From positions 19,917,651-19,981,650 of the forward strand of contig OW121743.1 in assembly GCA_933228675.1 (NCBI GenBank): a stretch of DNA of 64,000 bases, written 5' to 3'. Every line of letters begins with the position of its first letter. The stretch's first letter is position 1. Below the pieces are notes generated by a model. That model saw only the letters and a list, made by a program, of their open reading frames with translations. It had not been told where the DNA came from and did no database searches. The DNA comes from Stomorhina lunata (taxonomy: Eukaryota; Arthropoda; Insecta; Diptera; Rhiniidae). A program made the translations under genes and the position numbers. Positions 22,211-34,370 of this stretch are shown in pieces.

Positions 22211-23655
22211 GTTTTTTTTTGAAGAATTTTTTTTAAATTTTCTAAAGAAATTTGTATCTTTTTGAATACTTAAATTTCTTATGAAGTATATTTGAATATT
22301 TGTTTTATTAAAGTATAATAAAGTTTTTTTTTGTGTTTGATATGATAAGAATAAAAACTGAAATATTACACTCTCGAAATTAATGATTTTCCATTGTTAG
22401 GAAGACACGCGATTCGATTGTCTTGAGACCAAAATAAAACTTTTTTCATAAGCAAAGAAAAACTATCAATATGAAATTGATATCTTTGAAAAATGATGGT
22501 AATGACTTGGATAAGTTGTTAAAGACATGAAATAGTTTTCCATTAAAATATTTTTTTCGGGTATTCATGTTAAGGGCCTTAAAGAGGTTTTAATTTTATT
22601 CTATAATTTTTTCGATTTTATTGGTAAATATTATTTACAGACATGATTTGTGTTAAATAATAGAATCGAAGAAACGAAAAAATTAAATTTATAGAACATG
22701 AAAATATTCTTAAGGTTAGGAAAATTATATAGATTTTGTTGATTGCCGTGATGTATGCTTCACTTATTTTGCCTTACTTAATATGATTTCATTTAACAAA
22801 TCTTGACTATGAAGACTAAGGCTAAGTTTGAAATTCAGTTTCAGTTGTCTTATACACAAGAGTTTTCGATATTTGTGATATTAGAAAAATCATGACCTTG
22901 AATATTGTGTGTATGTTTTTTGTTACGTTAACGAAGGAAAAACAAAGAAAATGAAGAAAAATTCTTGAAACTAAAAAAAAACGTATTTTATGTTGTGTTA
23001 CCTGCCACCAAAAACAAACCTGCTTGCCACAAACTGTTTCTGCCACAACATTCTAAACCAACAAAGTCAAGTCAAACGAACACGACCATCATCATCACAT
23101 AAAATTTGTTTCAACATGCAAACGTTCTAATGAAGGCACGTAACGTGTGTTCCATCGAAACAAGGTTACGTCTACGCCCCTTTGAATATACAGAATTTTT
23201 AATAGGAAAAATCTCTTACGTTTTTCAAATTTTGCTTATTCTTCTTATTCTAAAGCTTCTTCCGTTTTAGTGTTTTCTTTTCGTTTCCTGTAAATCTATT
23301 TGTATCTGTGTCTTTAGCTAATAAATACTTTTCACTTTAACGTTCATTACTTTCTAATAAACGAATACAAAAAAAAAATATATATATATACATAATTTGA
23401 TTTTCATTTGCTAAATGAAAAACGATAGAAATTAATGAAGTGAAGGCGTACAGACATATATTGAGAATATTATAAATTTTCGAAGAGATGTCGTCGTCAA
23501 TGTTTGGTAAAAGAAAACAGATTTAAATAAATGAGTTTTTGATAAATGCAATTATCTATTAATATTTATTACGAATATTATTTCCTATATTTTAAAAAAC
23601 AATAAAATATAATTATCTAATTTAAAAGTTACAAAAAAATCCTTAAAAAGAAAAA
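22211..23655. other. AT-rich unique DNA
   Basis: No supported gene. Bases 22980-23170 are relatively GC-rich and contain TGCCACAA-type words and a (CAT)n stretch, but frames are short. A (TA)n tract is near 23380. A 74-codon frame at 22822-23046 (-) has no recognisable domain. Confidence 0.55.
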
Positions 23656-23865
23656 AAAAAATTCTCTCTGCTCTTTTTAAGAGCATATTTTCGTTAGAAA
23701 ATTTGCTCTTCTTAAGAGACTATTTTCTATAGAAAATTTGCTATTTTTAAAAGCATATTTTGTATTGAATACTTTCTCTTTTTAAGAGCCTTTTTTCTAT
23801 AGCAAATTTGCTCTTTTTAAGAGCCTATTTTCTATAGAAAATTTACTCTTTTTAAGAGCGTATTT
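23656..23865 (-). repeat. Minisatellite family B interrupted by a LINE
   Basis: Six to seven 35-bp units read in the opposite orientation to the array at 31561-33330. The array continues at 25662 after the LINE insertion. Confidence 0.9.
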
Positions 23866-25661
23866 ACACTTGCCGCCTTCCTAGACATTGAAGGCGCTTT
23901 TAACAACATAAAACCAGAGTCTATTATTTCAACACTATCGCATACGCGGACGATGTCGCTATAGCAGTGTCAGGAAAATTTCTTAACACCCTGTCACAAC
24001 GTCTTGAAATAGCCCTTGACATACTTAACCGTTGGAGCATCTCTAACGGCCTGGGAGTTAATCCCACTAAAACGGAACTTGTACTTTTCTCGCGGAAATA
24101 CAAAATACCCAACTTTACTCTTCCAAAACTAAATAAGGTTGAACTCGTGCTCACTGACCATGCCAAAGATCTTGGGGTCATTCTGGACTCAAAACTGTCC
24201 TGGAGCCTAAACACCCAATTTAGGGTGTCCAAAGCATCTATTGCACTCTACTCATGCAGAGGAGCCATAGGCAAAACCTGGGGACTCAATCCCACTAATA
24301 CTGTCTGGCTCTTCGACATGGTCGTCAAGCCTATACTAATGTATGGTGCGCTGGTTTGGTGGCCTGCACTAACCAACTCAAGCCAACGGAATTCTTTCAC
24401 AAAAATTCTAAGAACATCCGCTCTAATGATCACGGGTGCCCTAAAAACTACATCATCCAAGGCGCTCTTTGTTATGCTCAACTGGCTCCCAGTCGAATTA
24501 ATGGCACAACAAATTGCCCTTAACTCGGCTGTTCGACTTAGCACTATCGGAACCTGGTCCCATTCGCAATCAGGACACTCCACTATCCTGGATAAATTTA
24601 TAGATATCCCTGACAATATTGATTACTGCATTCCCACCCCACTCTTCGACAAATCCTTTACTGTAACTATCTCTGGAGACCCACCATCCTTTGATGATGA
24701 CTGTCTGGAGGTATATACGGACGGATCTAAGTCAAAGATGGGCGTGGGAGGGGGCTTCTTCATTCCGCTTTTAGGGAAGGAAATCTGTTTTAAGCTACCT
24801 GATCATTGTAGTATCCTTCAATCCGAGATATCGGCCATATATAGGGCTGCCAATTGGTTAAAATACTATAGAATATACGGCAGGGATATTCGCTTTTGTA
24901 TCGACAGTCAGGCTGCCATAAAATCCCTATCTAATGTCCACACGACATCTGTTCTTACTCGTAAATGCCGGGCATCTCTAAATGAGATGGCGAGACATTG
25001 CAATATCGAACTTTTTTGGGTACCCGGGCACAACAACATACCTGGTAATTCCACTGCGGACAGACTTGCTAAATCCGGTGCTCTCCTGGGTCAGGATAAC
25101 ATCGATCAATTTACGGGAATACCGCTATCCGCCTGCAAATCAGAAATTAGGCAACTTCTTTATGAATCAGCGCAGAACACCTGGTCCCTTGAAACTACTT
25201 GTTCAATATCCAGGCAAACATGGCCCACTTATGACAAGAAACGCCACAGACTCCGCAACCTAATCTCGACCCTAACAGGTCATTGTACTTTTGGGCTGCA
25301 TGCCAGAAGGCTTAACCTTCAACACCATGACTACTGCCGTAGCTGTCACAACGTTGAAGAGGAGGAAACGGTTACTCATCTTCTCTGCCACTGCCCCGCT
25401 CTCTCTTTTTCGAGAGCTACCTTTCTGGGAGCACTCTATCTGCATGATCTATCCGATCTAGCGAGTATTGACATTCGCAAAATAGAATCGTTTATCAGAG
25501 CTACAGGATGGCTTGAATAAGCCTCTCATCGATGGTCTGGAATTAATTATCTTTGTTCTCTTTTCCAGTCTATTTCCTGCAGGTACCACAAAGGGACCGC
25601 TTCTAGGACCCAAGTGACGCTGACTAACCATCGGCTGCCTGCCTAACCTAACCTAACCTAA
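23866..25661 (+). mobile_element. 5'-truncated, internally deleted LINE of the RNase H-bearing I/R1/LOA group
   Basis: The insertion sits in family B satellite. It starts inside the reverse transcriptase domain (5' truncation, usual for LINEs), lacks part of the RT core, and keeps the RNase H domain, the C-terminal Cys/His segment and the 3' UTR. It ends with four CCTAA units (25642-25661). The flanking satellite words TAAGAGCGTATTT (left) and TAAGAGCCTATTT (right) could be a target duplication but are also simply satellite sequence. The GC content is clearly higher than its surroundings, marking it as a newcomer. Confidence 0.93.
23869..25520 (+). pseudogene. LINE ORF2 fragment: broken RT plus intact RNase H
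   Basis: Bases 23869-23930 encode RT motif A (LAAFLDIEGAFNN). A junction between about 23920 and 23940 then changes frame and moves directly to motif C AYADD (23940-23954), so motif B and neighbouring residues, about 80 codons, are missing. From there the frame is open to the TAA at 25518-25520. Numbered from the codon at 23967, the RNase H acidic residues are D252 (VYTDGS), E287 (QSEISA), D313 (CIDSQA) and D365 (STADRLA), all present. The thumb region has PILMYGALVWW. The C terminus has a zinc-finger-like YCRSC...H...C pattern. The endonuclease and the RT N terminus are absent. No reverse transcription is expected from this copy; the RNase H part has no visible lesion, so it is young. Confidence 0.92.
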
Positions 25662-27041
25662 GAGCCTATTTTCTATAGAAAATTTGCTCTTTTTAAGAGC
25701 CTATTTTCTATAGAAAGTTTGCTCTTTTTAAGAGCCTATTTTCTATAGAAAATTTGCTCTTTTTAAGAGCCTATTTTCTATAAAAAATTTGCTCTTTTTA
25801 AGAGCCTATTTTCTATAGAAAATTAGCTCTTTTCAAGAGCCTATTTTCTATAGAAAATTTGCTCTTCTTAAGAGCCTATTTTTTGTAGAAAATTTTATCT
25901 TTTTAAGAGCCTATTTTCTATAGAAAATTTGCTATTTTTAAGAGCTTATTTTCTATAGAAAATTTGGTATTTTTAAGAGCCTATTTTCTATAGAAAATTT
26001 GATCTTTATAAGAGCCTATTTTCTATAGAAAATTTACTCTTTTTAAGAGCCTGTTTTCTATAGAAATTTTACTCTTTTTAAGAGCCTATTTTCTATAGAA
26101 AATTTGCTCTTTTTAAGAGCCTATTTTTTCTTGAACATTTGCTCTTTTTAAGAGTCTATTTTCTATACAAAATTTGCTCTTTTTTAAGAGCGTATTTTCT
26201 ATAGAAAATTTGCTCTTTTTAAGAGCCTATTTTCTACAGAAAATTTACTCTTTTTAAGAGCCTATTTTCTATAGAAAATTTGCTCCTTTTAAGAACCTAT
26301 TTTCTATAAAAAAATGTTGCTCTTTTTAAGAGCCTATTTTCTATAAAAAATGTTGCTCTTCTTAAGAGCCTATTTTCTATAGAAAATTTGCTCTTTTTAA
26401 GAGCCTATTTTCTATAGAAAATTTGCTCTTTTTAAGAGCCTATTTTCTATAGAAAATTTGCTCTTTTTAAGAGCCTATTTTCTATAGAAAATTTGCTCTT
26501 TTTAAGAGCCTATTTTCTATAGAAAATTTGCTCTTTTTAAGAGCCTATTTTCTATAGAAAATTTGCTCTTTTTAAGAGCCTATTTTCTATAGAAAATTTT
26601 CTCTTTTTAAGAGCCTATTTTCTATAGAAAATTTGCTCTTTTTAAGAGCCTATTTTCTGTAGAAAATTTGCTTTCTTTAGGAGCCTATTTTCTATAGAAA
26701 ATTTGCTCTTTTTAAGAGCCTATTTTCTATAGAAAATTTGCTATTTTTAAGAGCCTATTTTCTATAGAAAATTTGCTCTTTTTAAGAGCCTATTTTCCAT
26801 AGAAAATTTTGCTCTTTTTAAGAACCTATTTTCTATATTTTCTATAGAAAATTTTCTCCTTTTAATAGCCTATTTTCTATAGAAAATGTTGCTCTTTTTA
26901 AGAGCCTATTTTCTATAGAAAATTTGCTCTTTTTAAGAGCCTATTTTCTATAGAAAATTTTCTCTTTTTAAGAGCCTATTTTCTATAGAAAATTTGCTCT
27001 TTTTAAGAGCCTATTTTCTATAGAAAATTTGCTCTTTTTAA
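25662..27041 (-). repeat. Minisatellite family B, 35-bp unit (reverse orientation)
   Basis: About 39 units containing GCTCTTTTTAAGAGC and CTATTTTCTATAGAAAATTT. The stretch 26370-26640 is very homogeneous. Confidence 0.96.
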
Positions 27042-28080
27042 ATAAACCTTAAATTCCTTTGAAATTTCACTTACCAAAAATTCTTTAATAAATATTTTAA
27101 ATAAATCGTTTAATTTAAAATTTATTACTTTATTATTGAAAATCCAAAGGAAAAATTCTTATAATTCCCCCCTTTTTTGACTGAATAAATATTTATTTAC
27201 CCACCTAAAAAGAAATTAAGGACATTATTTATGTACGAGTTGTATGACCTCAAGAAAAATTAAAATTTATGAATTATTAATTATTAATTTAACCTTGAAA
27301 TTTTAATTGTTTAAAGTTTTTTTCTGTTTAGAAAATTTATTTATTATTAATAATTCATTTTTAAAATATGTATACCAAAAAGCGTGTGGATTATAAATAA
27401 ATCAACTCATGTAAATATTTATTTAAACGAATTTTTCTCCTAAAAATAAGTTTAATAAAATTTGTCAAGTACGTGCTAAAATTAGTTTAAATAAATTAAA
27501 TAAAATTAATGGGAAATACTTATAGAAATATTTGTTCCCAATTTAAACTCTTGAAATTATTTTTAAAACCTTTTCCTTTCCGGATTTCGTTTGAAAAGAC
27601 TTTTTGCATGTCAAAATAAAATTAATTTTCCCTAAAGTATTTTCCCATTTTTCTCGAATCTGTTTTAATTTAATTTCTCTTTAAAATGCGCCAAAAAGTT
27701 GTTTTTATTGTTTAACATTTTGTGTTTTTTCTTTCGCTTTTCCTTAAGTAACTTAACTTTTTTTCTTCCTTTTCTGTTTTTCTTTAAAATTTTTATCTTT
27801 GGCGAAAAATAAAGTTTTAGTATCTTAATTTTTCTTAATATTCTTTTAGTTTTTCTTGTTTATTTTTCACAATTTTCCAGTTAAGTGTTGTAAATTGCTT
27901 AAGTTTTTTTTGTTTGTTTCGTGAAGAAACAAACTCTGGGAAAACAAGAAATTTTTTAAAACTAAATTAAAGACAAGGCAAAGCATTTGACATTTTGGAA
28001 AATTAAAGACAAATGTCTTTAACCCTATAAGGACAAATTGAAAAGGAAATTTGCCGTACAAAAATGAATTTTAGAACCTC
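27042..28080. other. AT-rich unique DNA
   Basis: Runs of TTATTAATTATTAATTTA-type sequence and long T-rich stretches. A 64-codon frame at 27867-28061 (-) is not convincing. Nothing else is recognised. Confidence 0.55.
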
Positions 28081-29750
28081 ATTTCAAGAGCAATTTTCTA
28101 TAGAAAATTTTTCTTTTTTAAGAGCCTATTTTCTATGGATAATTTGCTTTTTTTTAAGAGCCTATTTTCTGTAGAAAATTTTCCTTTTTTAAGAGGCTAT
28201 TTTCTGTGGAAAATTTTCTTTTTTTAGAGCCTTTTTTCTATAGAAAATTTGTTCTTTTTAAGAGCCTATTTTCTATAGCAAATTTGCTCTTTTTAGTAGA
28301 AAATTTGTTATTTCTCTGTAGAAGATTTGCTCTTTTTAAGAGCCTATTTTGTATAGAAAACTTGCTTCTTTTAAGGGGCTACTTTCTATAGAAAATATGT
28401 TATTTTTAAGAGCGTATTGTCTATAGAAAATTTGCTTCTTTTAAGAGTCTATTTTCTATAGAAAATTTGCTCTCTTTGAGAGCCAATTTTCTATAAAAAA
28501 TTTGCTCTTTTAAAAAGCTATTTTCTATAGAAATTTGCTCTTTTTAAGAGAATAATAATAATAAGAATAATTTATATAATTTGTTCTTTCTAGGAGACTA
28601 TTTTCTATCGAAAATTTGTTTTTTAAGAGCCTATTTTCTATAGAAAATTAGCTCTTTTTGGGAGCCTATTTTCTATAGAAAATTTACTCTTTTGAGGAGC
28701 CTAATTTCTATAGAAAAAAATTTGCTCCCTTTAAAAGCCTATTTTCTATAGAAAATTTGTTCTTTTTTAAAGCCTATTTTCTAAAGAAAAATTGCTGATT
28801 TTAAAAGTATATTTTCTATGGAGATTTGCTCTCTATAGAGATTTTGCTCTTGCCTATTTTCTACAGCAAATTTGTTCTTTTTTAGAGCCTATTTTCTATA
28901 GAAAATTTGTTCTTTTTCAGGACCTATTTTATATAGAAAACCTGCTCTTTTTTAAGAGCATATTTTTGTAGAAAATTTTCTCTTTTAAAGAGCCCATTTT
29001 CTACAGAAAAATTACTCTTCTTAAGAGCCAATTTTCTGTAGAAAATTTCTTCTTTTTTATAGAAAATTTTCGAGCCTATAAAATTTTAGGCTATTTTTCG
29101 TAGAAAATTTGCTCTTTTAAGAACCTATTTTCAGTAGAAAATTTCAGATAGAAAATTTTCCATTTTTAAGAGTTTAATTTCTATAGAAAATTTGCTCTTT
29201 TTATAAGCCTATCTTTAAGAGCTCTTTTTAAGATGTTGTTTTCTTTAGAAAATTTGCTCTTTTTAAGAGCTTGTTTTCTTTAGAAAATTTGATCTTTTTA
29301 TGAACCTGTTTTCTTTAGAAAATTTGCTCTTTGTAAGAGCTTATTTTCTAAAGAAAAAAATTTTTTTAAGAGCTTGTTTTCAATAGAAAATTTGCTCTTT
29401 TTAAGAGCCTATTTTATATAGAAAATTTGCTATTTATAAGAGCATTTTTTATTTTTAGAAAATTTTCTCTTTTTATAAGCTGGTTTTCTACAGAAAATTT
29501 GATCTTTTTAAGAGACTATTTTCTATAGAAAATTTGGTGTGTTTAAGAGACTGTTTTCTATAGAAAATTTGCTCTTTTTAAGAGCTTGTTTTCTATAGAA
29601 AAGTTGCCCCTTTTTAAGAGCTTGTTTTCTTTAGAAAATTGGCTCGTTTTAAGAGTTTGTTTTCTGTAGAAAATTTGCTCTTTTTAAGAGATTGATTTCT
29701 TTAGAAAATTTGCTCTTGTTTTTTATAGAAATGTTGGTCTATTTAAGAGA
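28081..29750 (-). repeat. Minisatellite family B, degenerate array
   Basis: Same unit and orientation as 25662-27041, but with many substitutions and indels. TTGTTTTCTTTAGAAAAT variants dominate after 29220. It is an older, less homogenised version of the array. Confidence 0.93.
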
Positions 29751-31560
29751 GTTTGAAATAAATTTATTAATTAATATTAATCATACGTCCAGCATTACGT
29801 TTATAAATAATTTGCAATTTTAATGATTTTCTGAGAAAATTGCAAACAAAATTTGATTTATTTTTAAATTTATTACTTTTTGTTTTCCAAGCCTTAATTG
29901 TTTTGTTAATAAATTTTTGTGATTTTAAATTTAAACTTAAAAGTCACTAGTGTTTTATTTGAGAATTTAATAACTTTTCACCTGGTATTAATGTCTAAAT
30001 AACATGAAAGTTGTTGCCAGTTTTCAGGCACCTACTCTCCCTCTAATTTTCGAATTGTAAGTGACATATGGGTATGCGGTTTTCTGCATAGAGCTTACCC
30101 TGTAGTTTCAAGGGCAGATCTGCGTTTAAAGGTATGTTAAAAGGCAAAGAACTTTGTAAAGTATTTTCTTGGTGGAGGATAGGAGAGGAGATGATTTTAT
30201 TTATTAGATAGAAGTCGTCCTTTTTATTTCCTTAGATTTGGAGGTTGTTCTTGTCTTGGATCTGTTTGGGTTATATAGGCACGCACACATCATTTTACTT
30301 ATACCAGCGTATTAAACCTGACACATTTGCGTTGTATTACTGTATAGTGTTTGCAATAAATTTTACATGTATTAGGGGAACACACATGTACTAAAGAATG
30401 CGTGACTTACAAATATTATGACAAAGAAAAAAAAAAAACGACACATGAGTGGCGTTCACATGTACCGAGAATAATCAAATAAAGCTAAATAAATAAGTTG
30501 TTAACCCCTTAAGTGAAAATGACGAGTCTTCAAAGACTTTCTGCACCAAAGTAGTTACTATGAACGGGCTATGTCCGCAATCTTTTTCATTCATTTATAG
30601 TAGTTCAATATTTTTAACTTAACTGTCTAAAATTGTCTTATTATAGATCAGTTTTGTAAAAGAAACTTGTACTTTAAGGGGTTACCATAATCAAAATTCA
30701 TAAGACTTAAGAAATACATATAAGGATGAGGTTAAGAAGAAAGGAAGCGAGAGAAAAACAACAAGTTGTTATTTTTCTTTTGGTAAAAAAATACACTTTT
30801 AGCTTTAATAGAAATACTGAAATAAAACTAAGCAAAAACTTAATAAGTTTCTACCCCACTTTGGCATTAAATATAAAGAAAAACAACTGCTGCTTAAATG
30901 CCCCAATAGTCCAATGTTTTAAAAATACTTTTATTTGAAAAATAAATGCAAACAAGGTCATCAAAAAAAGTAAAGCATACTTTTAGGCGGATTAACCTTA
31001 AAACACTTTTTCCAGCAAATGTTGCCTTTCCACTCGACTCTCCTTTACTCTTCCATTTTTTTTGCTAATATTTATTACATTTTATTTTTTTATTATTCAT
31101 TTTTACACAAAAAATATATATGAAAAATTATATACATTTTAACCTTTTGGCATAGTGACCGCCTTAGGCAGTTGAATGTTACTAACTTTTCATATTTTTA
31201 CCATCTATTTTTTCTTTTTGCTTCCTTTTCAACGTAAACTCTCATAAATGTCATAACTTGGCCTATGGTGTTTTTTTGTGTTACATTCACAATCCAAGGT
31301 ATATCATCATCATCCTCATGTTATACGTGAATATGGTTTAATTATAAAATAATTATGGCCTACTTTCTGGCGCAGTCACATACACATGAAGATTGTACAT
31401 TGGGTTTTGGTAACTATTGGCTTAAATAAATTTAGGTCTATGTTAAATACGCATTTACACAAATATCTGATAATAAACGATAATTTGTTAAGGGGTTTCC
31501 AAGAAAGCTAAAGATTTTAAACCTGAAATATTTAAATTTTCTTAACAAAATAGGATCTTA
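29751..31560. other. Unique DNA with possible splice signals
   Basis: No supported long coding region. Bases 30028-30056 are bracketed by a good acceptor (TTGCCAGTTTTCAG) and a consensus donor (GTAAGTGAC), so a 29-nt micro-exon is conceivable. GCATACTTTTAGG at 30975-30987 and GCCTACTTTCTGG near 31359 belong to a short motif that recurs across the window. The 70-codon frame at 30726-30938 is K/N-rich and unsupported. Confidence 0.5.
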
Positions 31561-33330
31561 ACCGGAACTTAACAAAATAGGCCATTAAAAAGCAATAAGC
31601 TCTTAAAAAGAGCAAATTTTCTATAGAAAGAGCAAATTTTCTATAGAAAGTAGGCTCTTAAAAAGAGCAAAGAGAAAATTTTCTCTAGAAAATAGGCTTT
31701 TCAAAAAATCAAATTTTCTCTTAAAAATAACTAAAAAAATATGCTACTCAAAAGAGCAAACTTCTGATAGAAAATGGGCTCTTAAAAAAAGCAAATTATC
31801 TATAGAAAATAACCTCTTAAAAAAAGCAAATTTTCTATAGAGAATAGGCTCTTAAAAAGAGCAAATTTTCTATAGAAAATAGACTCTTAAAAAGAGCAAA
31901 TTTTCTATAGAAAATATGCTCTTAAAAAGAGCAAATTTTCTATAGAAAATATGCTCTTAAAAAGAGCAAATTTTCTATAGAAAATAGGCTCTTAAAAAGA
32001 GCAAATTTTCTATAGAAAATAGGCTCTTAAAAAGAGCAAATTTTCTATAGAAAATAGGCTCTTAAAAAGAGCAAATTTTCTATAGAAAATAGGCTGTTAA
32101 AAAGAGCAAATTTTCTATAGAAAATAGGCTCTTAAAAAGAGCAAATTTCTATAGAAAATAGGCTCTTAAAAAGAGCAAATTTTCTATAGAAAATAGGCTC
32201 TTAAAAAGAGCAAATTTTCTATAGAAAATAAGCTCTTAAAAAGAGCAAATTTTCTATAGAAAATAGGCTCTTAAAAAGAGCAAATTTTCTATAGAAAATA
32301 GGCTCTTAAAAAGAGCAAATTTTCTATAGAAAATATGCTCTTAAAAAGAGCAAATTTTCTATAGAAAATAGGCTCTTAAAAAGAGCAAATTTTCTATAGA
32401 AAATAGGCTCTTAAAAAGAGCAAATTTTCTATAGAAAATAGGCTCTTTTTAAGAGCAAATTTTCTATAGAAAATAGGCTCTTTTTAAGAGCAAATTTTCT
32501 ATAGAAAATAGGCTCTTTTTAAGAGCAAATTTTCTATAGAAAATAGGCTCTTTTTAAGAGCAAATTTTCTATAGAAAATAGGCTCTTTTTAAGAGCAAAT
32601 TTTCTATAGAAAATAGGCTCTTTTTAAGAGCAAATTTTCTATAGAAAATAGGCTCTTTTTAAGAGCAAATTTTCTATAGAAAATAGGCTCTTTTTAAGAG
32701 CAAATTTTCTATAGAAAATAGGCTCTTTTTAAGAGCAAATTTTCTATAGAAAATAGGCTCTTTTTAAGAGCAAATTTTCTATAGAAAATAGGCTCTTTTT
32801 AAGAGCAAATTTTCTATAGAAAATAGGCTCTTTTTAAGAGCAAATTTTCTATAGAAAATAGGCTCTTTTTAAGAGCAAATTTTCTATAGAAAATAGGCTC
32901 TTAAAAAGAGCAAATTTTCTATAGAAAATAGGCTTTTAAAAAGAGCTAATTTTCTATAGAAAATAGGCTCTTAAAAAGAGCAAATTTTCTATAGAAAATA
33001 GGCTCTTAAAAAGAGCAAATTTTCTACAGAAAATAGGCTCTTAAAAAGAGCAAATTTTCTATAGAAAATAGGCTCTTAAAAAGAGCAAATTTTCTATAGA
33101 AAATAGGCTCTTAAAAAGAGCAAATTTTCTATAGAAAATAGGCTCTTAAAAAGAGCAAATTTTCTATAGAAAATAGGCTCTTAAAAAGAGCAAATTTTCT
33201 ATAGAAAACAGGCTCTTAAAAAGAGCAAATTTTCTATAGAAAATAGACTTTTAAAAAGAGCAAATTTTCTATAGAAAATAGGCTCCTTAAAAAGAGCAAA
33301 TTTTCTATAAAAAATTAGCTCCTTAAATAA
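31561..33330 (+). repeat. Minisatellite family B, highly homogeneous 35-bp array
   Basis: About 50 units; 31987-32021 is a clean AAA-loop unit. From 32441 to 32895 exactly 13 consecutive 35-bp units carry TTT instead of AAA in the hairpin loop, with everything else unchanged. AAA-loop units then resume. Near identity across 1.4 kb indicates very recent amplification. Confidence 0.97.
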
Positions 33331-34370
33331 TATTTTGTCATACTTGGCGTATGATTGACTGTTTGTCATACTTGACGTATGATTAATATTAATTAGGATG
33401 TAACTTTATAAAAATGTGTATATCTTTGTTGTTTCTTAAGATAATTAAATAAATTTAATTTTATAATAAAGTGACACTTTAAAGTTAATTATTTAATTGG
33501 TTTTGTTTTAATCATAATTAAAATTATTCTTTTTATTTAAGGTCAAACAAAAAATTTGTTTTTTAAACTAAAAAGGAAATTTATTTTTTCGCGAACTTTT
33601 GAATAATTAGACAACTTTTAAAATGAATCTTACAAATGTGACATAAAATACTTAAACTGTTCTTTATTTGGCCTTTAAAATATGCTGCTTATTTGTGACA
33701 AATATAAGTCATCCCTAAAATTAGGTTACATTTAATTTTGATCATTTGTCTTGTCTTTTCTCAAAGAAACTGAAAAGAAAACAAGAAAAATTTTTACTGC
33801 TAGCAAAACTATTTTCTAACTTTTACTAGCACAAGGCAACATAACATTTCATGTGTCTTCCCACTTTCTGCTCCTCTTGTAGACAAAAACAAGATAACTC
33901 TTAAAGGAACAAGTCAAATACACAGTGTCCTTGTTCGAAAGTTTGAAGTTTTATTTTTTTCCTTGTCAAAACAAAAGGACAACAGAACAAGAAGAAAAGT
34001 GTTACAGATATTTTAACAGCTTCTTTCTGTAAAAACAATTGTTCATTTGCTCTCGAGAGCAGAGTGTCGCTGTGAAAGGATCACGGTAATGGAAAACTTT
34101 GATGAAAATGTAAACGAAACCAAAAGTAATAAAGAGGTTTTCATTGTCTTATTGCTTTCACTTGGCAAATAACAAATATTTAATATTGACTTGAAAAAGA
34201 ATTAGTCAAAAGTAAAAGGCGTTAATGAATGTTTTAGTTTCTTTGCTTAAGGTTTTGGTAACAATTAAAGCATAGAAAAACTAAAGCATACCTAAAGGGC
34301 GTTAGATTGACATATATGTATATAGGAGGCGAATAGAAACTTGAAAAGTAGTAGAACAGCTATAGAATAG
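33331..34370. other. AT-rich unique DNA
   Basis: TTGTCATACTTGGCGTATGATT and its near copy (33335-33390) are two tandem copies of a motif found inverted elsewhere (29783, 52536). A perfect 12-bp palindrome, GCTCTCGAGAGC, is at 34049-34060. No gene is supported. Confidence 0.55.

Noticed and set aside
24248..24616. 122-codon - strand frame (and others at 23924-24232 and 24982-25263) inside the LINE
   Set aside because: Shadows of the LINE reading frame in other frames; no independent features.
25642..25661. CCTAA units read as a telomere tract
   Set aside because: Only four units, placed exactly at the 3' end of a LINE inside a satellite. A transposon tail is simpler.
31561..33330. CRISPR-like regular repeats
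   Set aside because: Units are directly adjacent with no unique spacers, and the context is a eukaryotic satellite.
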